64,000 nt of DNA from positions 1,922,001 to 1,986,000 of the forward strand of contig OZ240237.1 in the NCBI GenBank assembly GCA_965198025.1, read 5' to 3'. Shown piece after piece: positions 8,806-17,448 of the stretch. The notes beneath the pieces are model-generated. The model ran no database searches and was not told the DNA's origin. It saw only the letters and a program-made list of their open reading frames with translations. Both the position numbers and the translations under genes were made by a program. The stretch comes from CAYWWM01 sp965198025 (GTDB taxonomy: Bacteria; Acidobacteriota; Terriglobia; 2-12-FULL-54-10). How positions within the stretch are numbered: position 1 is the first letter of the stretch; every line of letters begins with the position of its first letter.

Positions 8806-9051
8806 GAGCAGCAGGCGGGTGCTTCGGTAGAGATTGCTGTGCTGATCCAGTGCGAAGTCCTGGAGCGGGACATCTTCTTCCGTCTCCCACAAGAGTATTG
8901 CACCAGACGGGTAGCCGCGATAAAGCGAATCGAGCAGGTCGCGAACCCGAGTCGAGCGCCAAACGTAGCGGCGTTGCATTTCAGGCAGGCGCAGCTCGCC
9001 GCGTTCGATCATCCTCACCAACTCTTCGACCGAGGCTTCAGCCATCGCCAT
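8806..9051 (-). pseudogene. N-terminal fragment of a DUF262 (GmrSD-type) protein
   Basis: About 82 residues remain, with the DUF262 signature SVEELVRMIERGELRLPEM, then YVWRSTRVRDLLDSLYRGYP, followed by GAILLWE. In full-length members this domain belongs to modification-dependent GmrSD restriction enzymes and other nucleotide-dependent defence proteins. The gene is cut by IS copy B after RSTRLLLG, so no nuclease domain is left. It lies just after the headless HTH gene on the same strand. Confidence 0.8.
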
Positions 9052-9133
9052 CGCAGATTACCCGCCTACCTCGCCCACCACGCGCACATCGCACCACGTC
9101 ATGAGACCGAGTTCGGTTCCCAAGTCAAACGAC

Positions 9134-9292
9134 TCAACTCGTCTGGGCAATCGACGGCCGTCTGTAAATCAGCGCGAGTAGCAAGCGCGCAGGCCCCTCC
9201 GGACGCCGACGGCCTCGCTCCCAGTTCTTGAGCGTGCCCATCGGGATGCCGCTGCTCCGAGCGAAAGCTGGTTGCGACCGTCCCGTCTTGTT
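9134..9292 (-). pseudogene. C-terminal half of a HigA-like HTH antitoxin
   Basis: The 52-codon frame reads SQPAFARSSGIPMGTLKNWE, then RGRRRPEGPARLLLAL, the typical second half of small XRE antitoxins that pair with RelE/HigB toxins. The frame enters the 48-bp palindrome upstream and meets a stop without a start codon. The N-terminal half and any toxin gene are missing. The palindrome now abuts the truncated gene directly. Confidence 0.7.
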
Positions 9293-9340
9293 TTGGCGAT
9301 TATATACTTGACGCTATAGCGTCAAGTATATAATCGCCAA
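9293..9340. promoter_or_regulatory. Perfect 48-bp palindrome, probable toxin-antitoxin operator
   Basis: Bases 9293-9316 are the exact reverse complement of 9317-9340. The centre is CTTGACGCTATAGCGTCAAG, flanked by AT-rich TATATAAT. It contains TTGACG and TATAAT-like words on both strands. Its position just upstream of an antitoxin remnant fits an autoregulatory operator. A perfect 24+24 palindrome is longer than an operator needs, so a foldback rearrangement is the alternative. Confidence 0.6.
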
Positions 9341-9426
9341 GTTTTCACCCATAACGCAGGGTTGTCTTCCTCTTGCCATGAGCAGGTCTAGTAGTTACAC
9401 TTGTAGTTATATGAGGGGTTGCGGCC

Positions 9427-9702
9427 GTGTATGAATGGGATGAAACCAAGAGCCAAGAGAACCTGTCCAAGCACGGCCTCAGCTTTGATGATGTAGACAC
9501 CGTGTTCTCCGGGCCGTGCGTCACGTTCGAAGACACCCGCTTCGACTACGGCGAACCGCGATTCATTACCCTGGGCTACCTCGAGGGCCAAGTGGTAGTG
9601 GTGGCGCACACGCCACGCGGTGAGAACACGCGGATAATTTCGATGAGAAAGGGCAATCACCGTGAAGAAAAAGCCTACCAAGAGCAACTTGAAACGCCTT
9701 GA
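9427..9702 (+). CDS. brnT: BrnT-family ribonuclease toxin
   Basis: The protein has 91 residues with the BrnT pattern YEWDETKSQENLSKHGLSF, then RFITLGYLEGQVVVV and TRIISMRKGNHREE. BrnT is a RelE-fold RNase toxin neutralised by BrnA. The start is GTG 9427 after a weak GGGG tract. The direct repeat GTAGTTA-CACTT-GTAGTTA just upstream (about 9391-9409) is a candidate BrnA binding site. The gene overlaps brnA by 41 bases, the usual arrangement. Confidence 0.88.
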   Translation: MYEWDETKSQENLSKHGLSFDDVDTVFSGPCVTFEDTRFDYGEPRFITLGYLEGQVVVVAHTPRGENTRIISMRKGNHREEKAYQEQLETP

Positions 9703-9931
9703 TGCGATGAGCGACGCGAATATCGATTACTCTGATATTCCGGCACTCGATGCGGCCTTCTTTCGGGATGCGCGGGTGGTGGTCCCGCCCGGGAAAAAGC
9801 AGCTGACCGTGCGTCTGGACGCGGACGTGCTGGCGTGGCTGCAGAACCAGGGCAAGGGCTACCACAGCCGGATTAATGCCATACTGAGGGCGTATTATGA
9901 GGCCCATCAGGATCGGGCCAAGCTGGGGTAG
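9662..9931 (+). CDS. brnA: BrnA-family antitoxin
   Basis: The protein has 89 residues. After a basic N-terminus comes an acidic linker (SDIPALDAAFFRDARVV) and the ribbon-helix-helix QLTVRLDADVLAWLQNQG, then YHSRINAILRAYY. In known pairs BrnA binds BrnT and represses its own promoter. The start is GTG 9662, inside brnT, with GAGAAAGGG upstream. The pair looks intact among decayed neighbours. Confidence 0.88.
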   Translation: MKKKPTKSNLKRLDAMSDANIDYSDIPALDAAFFRDARVVVPPGKKQLTVRLDADVLAWLQNQGKGYHSRINAILRAYYEAHQDRAKLG

Positions 9932-9988
9932 TAAGCAGCTAAGGGTCCACTCCTCCATTGGTCAAAACCGGGCCATGCTATCTCAGGT

Positions 9989-10285
9989 GTGGGAGGAGAG
10001 GAGGGCGCTCTTTTGTCGCCGGTCGGGAAGGGCGGGAAGGTTCACGCTGGACGCTCCATGACCGCTCAGGCGCTTATGCTGCGGCTCCAGTTTCGGGCGG
10101 CGCAAGCGGGTATCCGCCCCTGCATGCCGCATGATCTGCGCCGAACCTACATCAGCGAGCTTCTAGACGCCGGGGCCGAAATTGCCTCGGTCCAGGCCCT
10201 CGCAGGCCACGCTTCCCCGACTACTACCACACGCTACGATCGCCGGGGGATCGGGCTAGGCGTCGTTCCCTTTGTGGAGCCCTAA
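9989..10285 (+). pseudogene. C-terminal fragment of a tyrosine recombinase
   Basis: The fragment contains MPHDLRRTYISELLDAGAEI, then ASVQALAGHASPTTTTRYD, the HxLRRT and LAGHxxxxTTxRY boxes of a phage-type integrase. The arm, core-binding and first catalytic-Arg regions are absent upstream. It differs in family from the two integrases beside tRNA-Lys, so it records a separate event. About 40 bases further on (10322-10440) a short frame with CPSCQQKLRVP looks like a zinc-ribbon remnant. Nothing else is seen up to 10554. Confidence 0.75.
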
Positions 10286-10554
10286 CCAGGAAGGAGTCCG
10301 TCTTTAAAAAGGGGATAGCGAAAAAAACCATAACGGCGTGTCCTAGTTGTCAGCAGAAACTGCGGGTCCCTCAAACCTGGGAAAACTCACAGAGCGGCTT
10401 CTCGCCGAACCACCGTAAATCCGGACGTGAACCCGAGTTTCAGTAGCAGTATAAGGGTTCCGAGGCGATTTGGAAATTCGAAAGCGGGGGCGATGGTAGT
10501 GGACCCACCGCGCTCGGCGAACAGTCCAGCGTTACTCTCGATCTATCCCAATGT

Positions 10555-11160
10555 TCAGGGGCAAGTTCCGAATCGGCAAGCCCGCTTACCACGGTAATCC
10601 AGGAGATCTTCCAGGCGGGGAGGAACGAAACCATTCCGATTTGGCATTTGGATCTTCGGCAGACTCTCGGCGTCCATGACGTCGCTCTCCTGGATGATGT
10701 CGTTCCGGAAGAGTAGATAGGCGGTCAGAGCGTAGACCTCGTTCGGGGTGAGCTTTTGCTCGGGGGGCACTGGACGATTCTCAAAGTTCGGCGGCATGGC
10801 GCGGCTGATGAAGTCCCATATCTGCGTCGCAAACGGCCAGTAGCTTCCGATCGACTTCATCGGGCGAAGCGTCGTGAGCGTGCCCTCGCCTCCCGCCAGA
10901 CGCGGCCCCCCCTGACCGCCCTTTAGGTTTTGCCCGTGGCATGCGGCGCACCGCCGCGTATAAATTCCCGCGCCGTCCCTGGCGGTTCCGCTCCCCGGTG
11001 GGAGTTCCTCGCCGGCAGGACTAATGGAGATGTCCCAGGCCTCGATTTCTTCGGGTGTTGCAGTCCTCCCTATATTGTAGGAAGGAGCTTGCGCCTGCGC
11101 CGTGACGCAACACGCCACGGCAGCGAGCAACAAGAGAAGACTAAATCTCCCAAATCGCAT
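10555..11160 (-). CDS. Exported c-type cytochrome, partner of the SoxC-like enzyme
   Basis: The protein has 201 residues: a signal peptide (FSLLLLLAAVACCVTAQA), then one haem-c motif CAACH at residues 71-75 and a later Met-rich RAMPPNF segment that could supply the axial ligand. The C-terminus is CRFGTCP. It overlaps the SoxC-like gene by 20 bases. ATG 11160 is supported by a GGAAGGGAGG tract. This matches the SoxCD/SorAB logic, in which a molybdoenzyme passes electrons to a dedicated cytochrome. Confidence 0.88.
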   Translation of the reverse strand: MRFGRFSLLLLLAAVACCVTAQAQAPSYNIGRTATPEEIEAWDISISPAGEELPPGSGTARDGAGIYTRRCAACHGQNLKGGQGGPRLAGGEGTLTTLRPMKSIGSYWPFATQIWDFISRAMPPNFENRPVPPEQKLTPNEVYALTAYLLFRNDIIQESDVMDAESLPKIQMPNRNGFVPPRLEDLLDYRGKRACRFGTCP

Positions 11161-12412
11161 TGCCAACCCTCCCTTCCCGAGTTACCTTCCAGGACTGGAT
11201 GGGATTGAACTGCGGAACGCTATTCGCAATGGACAGCCAATAGTCCCTGTTAACGCCCCAGACTCTACCAAGCTGGTCCAACGTCGGCTGAACGTCGCCC
11301 CGTTCATCCGTTGCGCGGGACTGGAGCACGGCCTCTTGTCCGTTCCAACTCCAGGGAAGGCGGAACCGGGTATGCGCCATGCGATGGATCGGCCCCTCAA
11401 GCTGTGCGTCCTCCCAGGTCCGGCCGCCATCGGCGGATACCTCCACCCTGCGAATGGCCCCCCCGCCGGACCACGCTAGGCCGGTGATCTCATAAAAGCC
11501 TCGGCTGGAAAGCTGTTGTCCACCGGAAGGAAACGTGATGACGGAATTCACGCCCAACTCGAATTGGAACCAGCGCCCCTTGCCGTCTAGTCTCAGAGCG
11601 GTGTGTCCCGGGTTGTCCGCGTGGGCCATGAAAGGCTGGTCACCCAGCTTGATTCGCCTCAGCCACTTCACGTTATGAGGTCCTTCATACCCGGGGGTCA
11701 CCAGCCGCAATGGGAAACCCTGCTCGGGGCGCACCGGCTCGCCATTCTGCCCGTACGCCACGACGGTATCCAGCATGGCCTTCTCCAGTGGAATGCTCTT
11801 GGCTCGCATCTTCGCCTCGGCCCCTTCTCCAACGATCCAACTCGCCCCTCGTTGCACTCCGGCCTCCCGCAGCAATACGGACAGCAGCACGCCGGTCCAT
11901 TCGCTGCAACTGGTCTGCCCGTGGGTTCGCTGGACAGTCGCATCCGGGTCCTTCCGCTCCGGCGGGGAGCCGTTGTAGGCGCATTCTATGAAATGAATGC
12001 GCGAGACCGATGGGAAGCGCTTCAGATCTTCCATCGTGAACATCATGGGGCGGTCCACCATGCCGTGAATCAGGAGACGATGCTCCCGGGGATCGATATC
12101 CGGGACCGCGCTGCCGTGGGAAACCGTGTAATGGAGCGAAGACGGGGTAATGATTCCCATCGTGTCCTGAATCGGGGTATGCATATCGTCGGTCGCGCGG
12201 CGACCTGCGGGTTTATACGTGCGCAGCAAGGCAGCATGGCGGGAAGGCTGTCCATATTCGCGGAGGTCCTGGGATGCGCCACCGGGTTCGTAACCAACCT
12301 TCCAGTCCCGGTCATTCTGGCCGTTCGCGGACCGTATCCCCCCCACGGCCACACTGGCCAGCACAGCGCTGTCCTTGAGAAAGCGCCTCCTGCCGGATTG
12401 CTTGAAATTCAT
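11141..12412 (-). CDS. SoxC-like Tat-exported molybdenum oxidoreductase
   Basis: The protein has 423 residues. It has a twin-arginine signal (RRRFLKD, residues 8-14), a molybdopterin domain with the predicted Mo ligand Cys144 in HFIECAYNG, TSCSEWTGVLLSVLL, then VTPGYEGPHNVKWLRRI and a dimerisation domain. SoxC (sulfane dehydrogenase) and sulfite dehydrogenases share this layout, and the SCSEWTGV motif is closest to SoxC. The downstream cytochrome overlaps it, and the propeller cytochrome lies 121 bp upstream on the same strand. No soxXYZAB genes are seen in the window. Thiosulfate or sulfite oxidation is therefore inference, and the true substrate may differ. Confidence 0.85.
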   Translation of the reverse strand: MNFKQSGRRRFLKDSAVLASVAVGGIRSANGQNDRDWKVGYEPGGASQDLREYGQPSRHAALLRTYKPAGRRATDDMHTPIQDTMGIITPSSLHYTVSHGSAVPDIDPREHRLLIHGMVDRPMMFTMEDLKRFPSVSRIHFIECAYNGSPPERKDPDATVQRTHGQTSCSEWTGVLLSVLLREAGVQRGASWIVGEGAEAKMRAKSIPLEKAMLDTVVAYGQNGEPVRPEQGFPLRLVTPGYEGPHNVKWLRRIKLGDQPFMAHADNPGHTALRLDGKGRWFQFELGVNSVITFPSGGQQLSSRGFYEITGLAWSGGGAIRRVEVSADGGRTWEDAQLEGPIHRMAHTRFRLPWSWNGQEAVLQSRATDERGDVQPTLDQLGRVWGVNRDYWLSIANSVPQFNPIQSWKVTREGRVGNAIWEI

Positions 12413-12533
12413 GTATCCTCCTTACGCTTGTACAAGCCCCGAAGATTGGAACCGCAAGAGGAGGCGTATGAGCAAGCGAGGGCAAACCTGTTCGCTTTCA
12501 CCCACACCTACCGAATCTTTGGTGCCTCTACCT

Positions 12534-14735
12534 TCATTTTGCGAGCGGATCGGGACGAAGCTGGAAGTGCACGACCTTGCTGGTCGTCCCTTTGCCGCCT
12601 TCGATGTGAAAGGGCACGCGCCCCGCATAGGTTGACCACAGTCCCTTGCCTTTCCAGCCGCCATTCGGATCGTCGATACGCCCGTCCAGGCCCTTGGCGT
12701 GGAAGCCCATGGGATACGGGATGCGAAGGGTGACGAATTTTCCGTCCACCAGGGCCAACAGCGAATCAGACGTATTGCCGGTGGCAATCGGCACATTCCG
12801 CCCCAGACCGAACGTGTCGAACTGATCCACCCAGACATAGTAACTGGACATCGCGCTGCCCGATTCTGTCACGCCCTGGAAATGCGGTCCCGGAAATGGA
12901 TAGAGCGTCCATCCTTCCGGACAGTGATTCCCCATGGCGGTCGAGCCGTTGAGCGGCCCTTTGCACTTGCGGCGGTCGAAGCTCGCGAGATGTCCGCTCG
13001 CCAGCGGCAGCGAGACGACCCCGTTGCGATCTACGTCCATTCCGCGCGGCCCGTAGCCGCTCACGGGCACCCTGGGATCGCGGAACGGCACTTCGTAGTA
13101 TTCCGCCAATGCTGTCGCGGGCGGGTTCGGGCCGGGATCGAGCCGCACAACTGCGCCCGGGAAAGCCAGCACCGAGCCCCAGACGGAACCATCCACCGGG
13201 CTCACGCCGATGCCGTAAAAGCCCGCCTGTATCCGCTTGTCCTTGGCAGGGTCGACCGGCTGGTCGGGCTCGACATAGTCGTCCCGCTTACCGTTGCCGT
13301 TGGTGTCGAGGATAAACGCCGTCCAACCTTGCGATGCCTGACGGTCGCCCGTCTCGTCAAACAGCTTCGTGTTGATCCAGCCGACGACGCCGCTTGCTGT
13401 GCCGCCGCCTGAGAGCCATAGCGTGTCGTTGGCATCCTCTGCAAAGACGAGATGGTGCGTCGTGAAGCAAGTGTCAATGAGCGTAAACTTGCCCGTATTA
13501 GGATCGTATATCGAAACCTGGCGGCCGGCGCGGGTTATCGGGAATAGCTTCGCGGAGGGATGGGCGGACCCTTGCCTGCAGAAGTCAGGCGTTTCGGGCG
13601 GGCGAATTCTGGAGGTGAGCCACACTCGCCCCTTTTGATCGAGCATCGGGTTGTGAGGACTGCTCTGGCTGGTCCAGATGAGTTCCTCGCCCCAGTAGGG
13701 AGACGGCAAAGAGACCGGCCCGTCCGCCCGGGCGATGAACATGCCGCCCGGAGTCTCCGGATCACGGACTGGCACTTTCACTTCGGTTGCGGTGTGTCGC
13801 ACCGGATCGAGGACCGGCATGAAATCCGTGCTGTCTTCGGGAGCTCCATAGAGTTTGCCGTAAGCATTGACGGTAGGATTCCGTTTGTCGGTCGCGATTT
13901 CATCGTGGAGGTAGGCCTTGGGCGTCGCCCAATCCCATAGAGTGATGACGATATTGCGCTCCACGCCTTGCGGTCGCGCGGGCTGCGACGCAGGCAGTTC
14001 GCCTGCCCTGATCCGATCGGTCCAATCGGCAAACAAAGTCAAGGCGCGCCGCGTGCCGAGGCGCTCGAGATTTCTCAGCATGACCTCGGCGGCTTGTCCG
14101 GACTGAACACGGCGAGCCCACGCCTCCACGGAAGATGGGAAATGGGAAAACATGTCGGGAATCGTGCGCGTCGCATGGTTCCCCAGTTGGTGACACGAGT
14201 TGCACCCGTGCATCTTGATGTTGGCCAGCCATTCGCTTTGAGTCTTCATCCCCGCCGAAACGCCGTTGCCATCAGGTCCCGTTCCGGGGAACTCGCTCGT
14301 GCCCGGGACCTTGAGCATGGAATACCAAAAGTAGGCCGGATAGTATTCCGCCGCCGCGGCTGCGCTGGGTGCGACAACGGCGGTCAGGTTCAAGATTTTG
14401 CCGGGCGCGGTTTGTACTTTCGCTGAATCGACCAAGCCGTAGCCGCGGACCCATACGCTGTAATTCGCTCTTGGAAGATCGGGCAGCACGTAGCGTCCTT
14501 GATCGTCGGTCACGACGATCTTGACGTACTGTGTGGCGAGATCGGTTGTCTCAGCGATCACCCATACCCCCGCCTCCGGCCCCGTCGAGCTGGTCACCAC
14601 TCCTCCCAGGTCATCGTCGTCGACACGAACTGTTTCGGAGGTAACTTGGCCATTCGTCCTGACGAGAGAAGCAGCTAAGAACACGATCACACCAGCCGCG
14701 ATCAAGCCGAAATACGAACTTCTTGGCGTTCTCAT
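12534..14735 (-). CDS. Carboxypeptidase-regulatory / cytochrome c / beta-propeller exported protein
   Basis: The protein has 733 residues. In order: an N-terminal signal or anchor (residues ~8-25), a carboxypeptidase-regulatory-like Ig fold (~40-125, with VTDDQGRYVLPDLPRANYSV), a haem-c site CNSCH (178-182), then a long Vgb-like propeller with DxNGxxxLPLASG-type blades to the end. This composite is typical of acidobacterial exported proteins found beside molybdoenzymes. Its job may be electron transfer or substrate binding, but no function has been shown to my knowledge. It probably forms a unit with the two genes downstream. Confidence 0.8.
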   Translation of the reverse strand: MRTPRSSYFGLIAAGVIVFLAASLVRTNGQVTSETVRVDDDDLGGVVTSSTGPEAGVWVIAETTDLATQYVKIVVTDDQGRYVLPDLPRANYSVWVRGYGLVDSAKVQTAPGKILNLTAVVAPSAAAAAEYYPAYFWYSMLKVPGTSEFPGTGPDGNGVSAGMKTQSEWLANIKMHGCNSCHQLGNHATRTIPDMFSHFPSSVEAWARRVQSGQAAEVMLRNLERLGTRRALTLFADWTDRIRAGELPASQPARPQGVERNIVITLWDWATPKAYLHDEIATDKRNPTVNAYGKLYGAPEDSTDFMPVLDPVRHTATEVKVPVRDPETPGGMFIARADGPVSLPSPYWGEELIWTSQSSPHNPMLDQKGRVWLTSRIRPPETPDFCRQGSAHPSAKLFPITRAGRQVSIYDPNTGKFTLIDTCFTTHHLVFAEDANDTLWLSGGGTASGVVGWINTKLFDETGDRQASQGWTAFILDTNGNGKRDDYVEPDQPVDPAKDKRIQAGFYGIGVSPVDGSVWGSVLAFPGAVVRLDPGPNPPATALAEYYEVPFRDPRVPVSGYGPRGMDVDRNGVVSLPLASGHLASFDRRKCKGPLNGSTAMGNHCPEGWTLYPFPGPHFQGVTESGSAMSSYYVWVDQFDTFGLGRNVPIATGNTSDSLLALVDGKFVTLRIPYPMGFHAKGLDGRIDDPNGGWKGKGLWSTYAGRVPFHIEGGKGTTSKVVHFQLRPDPLAK

Positions 14736-14912
14736 AAGTACCCCTACCTACTCTGTGGATGAGAGAAACTGGAGGTGATCGGGGAGTCTCATTTCCTTCG
14801 GCCAACCGAAGTAGCTTATCCAGCTGGGTCCGGGGTCTAGGGAGTTCTCTTCCATCAACTCAAATCTGGTGCACCCAGCGATCCTACTCGAAGAGCAGTA
14901 TCACCCGTTGTC

Positions 14913-14945
14913 TTGGCCCTCCGGCAGTCAAGAGTATACACCCAT
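14913..14945 (-). repeat. Conserved upstream motif, copy 2 (partial)
   Basis: TTGGCCCTCCGGCAGTCAAG, then AGTATACACCCAT, matches the right two-thirds of the motif at 3446-3493. It lies about 180-210 bases upstream of the 733-residue propeller cytochrome, in the same orientation relative to the gene as copy 1. Confidence 0.5.
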
Positions 14946-15040
14946 GCGCCTCCGACTGAGTCCTTCCAGCGTGGGGTATTCTCCCCAGCGGTGCCACCTT
15001 ATCCCGAAACGGAGTTCTGGGCGACGAAACCGGCAGCTTA

Positions 15041-15088
15041 GCCGGAATAAACTTTTTGGCCTCCCGGCGGTTGAAAGTGTACATCCAT
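15041..15088 (-). repeat. 48-bp conserved motif, copy 3
   Basis: It aligns over 48 bp with copy 1 (GCCGGAATAAACTTTTTGGC, then GTACATCCAT at the end). It ends exactly where the MITE-like element begins at 15089, so the motif may be the target or an outer part of that element. No other gene is seen between 14736 and 15389. Confidence 0.5.
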
Positions 15089-15216
15089 TAGACCATTTTC
15101 AGCATTGCTGTATAGCCCGCAGGTAGGGCAGGCATTCCTGCCTGCCCGTAAGAGGACAGGCCAGAGGCCTGTCCCTACTTTGGCGGCTGCGCTACACCAA
15201 CCCTGAAAATGGTCTA
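15089..15216. repeat. MITE-like element, complete copy
   Basis: The 128-bp element has terminal inverted repeats TAGACCATTTTCAG followed by (C/G)(A/G)TTG(C/G)TGTA. Inside are two hairpins, GGGCAGG-CATT-CCTGCCTGCCC (15126-15147) and GGACAGGCC-AGA-GGCCTGTCC (15153-15173). It has no coding capacity. Single ends recur at 29024-29061 (37 of 38 bases as the left end) and at 42962 onward (the right end). Confidence 0.75.
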
Positions 15217-15389
15217 GCATCCTGGCGAGTACAATTCTCCCTCCTTTTTCTCCGAGAGGACCATCGGCTCCGAGCCTCCCTTTCCGGGTCCCCCAAAACC
15301 GTCCAATCAGCATCCAAGACCAGCTTTTTCAGACAACTCTCCATACCTGGGGGATAGCGGCATCGTTTTCTTGTGTGCCGTAGCCCCGG

Positions 15390-16718
15390 CTATCCCGACG
15401 GGAGCGCCAATCCATCGATCCGCCCCAGCATGCTTTCAAACAGCCGCCGTGTCAGATGACTCTCCGCCAGGAGCAACCAATAGTACCGAGTGTGCTTGAG
15501 CAATCGTCCCCCGGTTTTCACCAGTCGCTGCTGCAAGCTCGTCAGAGACCAGTTCCCGATTCGCTGTGGCAGCACCAGTCGCCGCCACAGGTTGCCGAGA
15601 TGATAGGCAAGGATGGTCAGCCACAATCGAACCTCGTTGGATCGGAACTTGTGGCAACTGAGGCGCGTCATCTTCACTGCCTGCTTGCCTTCTTTGATCC
15701 ACTGCTCGGCCGTCCCGCGCTTGTTGTAAAACCGCACCACCGCCCGGCTCGGAAGCGTCCGATTCGTTACGATGAAACCCACTCGCGGGAACAACTCTCC
15801 CGGATGATACTCTACCTTCGCCACTACCCGTCGGTCCGTCTTCCAACCGGCTGCCTGGTACAGAAACCCCTTGTACTCGACCAACGGTTTCTTGCCGGGC
15901 CTTCCCGGTGGGCGTTTCAACCACTCCTCGATGTCCCGTTGCAGGTTCTCGTTGGAAGGAATGCGATGACGTACTTCACGCCCCGCTCCTCCAACGCCTC
16001 GTACACCTCCGGCTTGGCAAAGGCCGCGTCGGCCCGAAACGCCACTTCCTTGCCCATGCGCTGCTGGCGCTCGATCTCTGGTAACAGGAGTTCTTCCCAA
16101 CCCTCCGCACTGTGAACGTTGCCAGGCCGGAGCTTGGTCGCTAGACAATCGCCACCTCCATTGAACAGAAGCATCGGGTGATAGCAGGTGGATTCAAAGT
16201 GCCCGTTGTAGGCGCTCTGCTCCTGCTCCCCGTAGACCGGAATCTCGGTCGAGTCCATGTCCAGCACTGCTCGGTAGTGCCAGTCCAAGGCTTTCCCCTT
16301 GCCAATCAGTTCGCGGTTGATTCGAACCAGCCCCGCGAAGTTCTCCTCCTTCGCCAACATCTCTGTCTCGAAGGTCTGTAACCGAGAGGTCAGTGCTGCC
16401 CCGCGATCCCAATTCTTCTCGGAGCCGATCAAGCCGGAACGGCGGGTCCTGCGACAGCCGCTCGGCATCATTCACATCCTCATATCCAGCCAGACGGCTG
16501 TACACTGACTACCGCAGCAGGTCCGCGAAAGAAAACCGCGCATTGCTAGCGCGCGAATCGGTCAGATGCTCTTTGATCAGTTCACCGAATCCCAAGCGCT
16601 CGTCTAACTCTCGCACCAGAATCAGTCCACCATTGGAAGTTACCCGCGATCCCTGAAACCCGACCCGCAGAAACCGGTTGAAGGACAGTTGAAAAGGCTG
16701 TTTTTGGCTCTCACCCAT
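15390..16718 (-). pseudogene. IS1380-family transposase, inactivated
   Basis: Start ATG 16718 has GGAGG upstream. Conserved pieces follow in order: SRVTSNGGLILVRELDERLG, an in-frame TAG at about 16506-16508 where a Gln codon is expected (DLLR*SVYSRLAGYEDV), a frameshift after RLSQDPPFR, and then LDMDSTEIPVYGEQEQSAYN with LRPGNVHSAEGWEE. A second frameshift near 15960 precedes RIPSNENLQRD, QWIKEGKQAVKMTRLSCH and LLLAESHLTRRLFESML. One nonsense and two frameshift lesions mean the copy cannot make transposase. The inverted ends could not be placed. Confidence 0.88.
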
Positions 16719-17448
16719 ACGGTGTTGCCCTCCTGAAGCCAATGTCGATGCTGAAACCCGCATCATTATTGATGTTAGAGGTTCAGCAGGAAGTTGCTAA
16801 TGCGTTTTCAAAATGGAAATACAGGTCAAAATCAGGCGAACCTGCGGTTGTCCTGTCCGAAGTGCAAAGGTCGCTTCTACTGGACCCATCCGGAGAAACC
16901 TAAAGATCGATGGGGCCGCACGGTCGATCGGGTGAGTGCGCGCGGGATTAGGCAGTTGTACGGCAGGCTGCATTTGCAGGGAGCGAATGGATGAACAAAC
17001 TGGAAGTCGTCGGCCACACGAGCCGACATGAGAATGGCCGCAGTGGTTGTCGCCTCGTATCGGTATGACGGATTTCAGTTGAGTCCACCGCGTCGTCATG
17101 TTGATCTCAGTTATACGGGCGGTGGGAAAGTGGGAAAGTTTTCCAAGGTCGTGGAGCGACCGGCTTTTCCACGGCCCATTTCATGCCGCATTTCTTCGAA
17201 ATACTCGGTGGGTCTGATCTGGTCCAAGGCACTGTGGGCATCGGCTCGTCAACAGATGCCGCGGCGTCTTGAGGCCATACAGGCTTTCTTAGGTGCCGTC
17301 GCTGAACCGAGCACTTCGTCGGGGATTGTACACGGAAAAATTAACAACGACGCGTGACACTACAGCAAGCTAATTATAATTAATCACTTATCCTGGACTT
17401 CTTGAGATTTGCTGGATACCGAGACAATCACAATGTGAGGTAGCTACG
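16719..17448. other. Stretch without a supported gene
   Basis: It contains the outer end of the IS1380 relic and then sequence without a convincing frame. A frame with CPKCKGRFYWTHP near 16860 is too short and isolated to call. An AT-rich tract at about 17335-17395, including TTATAATTAA, precedes the DUF4062 fragment and may hold its promoter. Confidence 0.5.

Noticed and set aside
11141..12412. Altered molybdenum site (ECAYNG instead of ECxGN) as a sign of inactivity
   Set aside because: The ligand Cys is present and SoxC-type enzymes vary at these flanking positions.
12766..13477. Several long antisense frames inside the propeller cytochrome gene
   Set aside because: They are GC-rich shadows of a well-supported gene.
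16794..16994. 66-codon frame with CPKCKGRFYWTHP
   Set aside because: Too short, a single Cys pair, no ribosome-binding site and no supporting neighbour.
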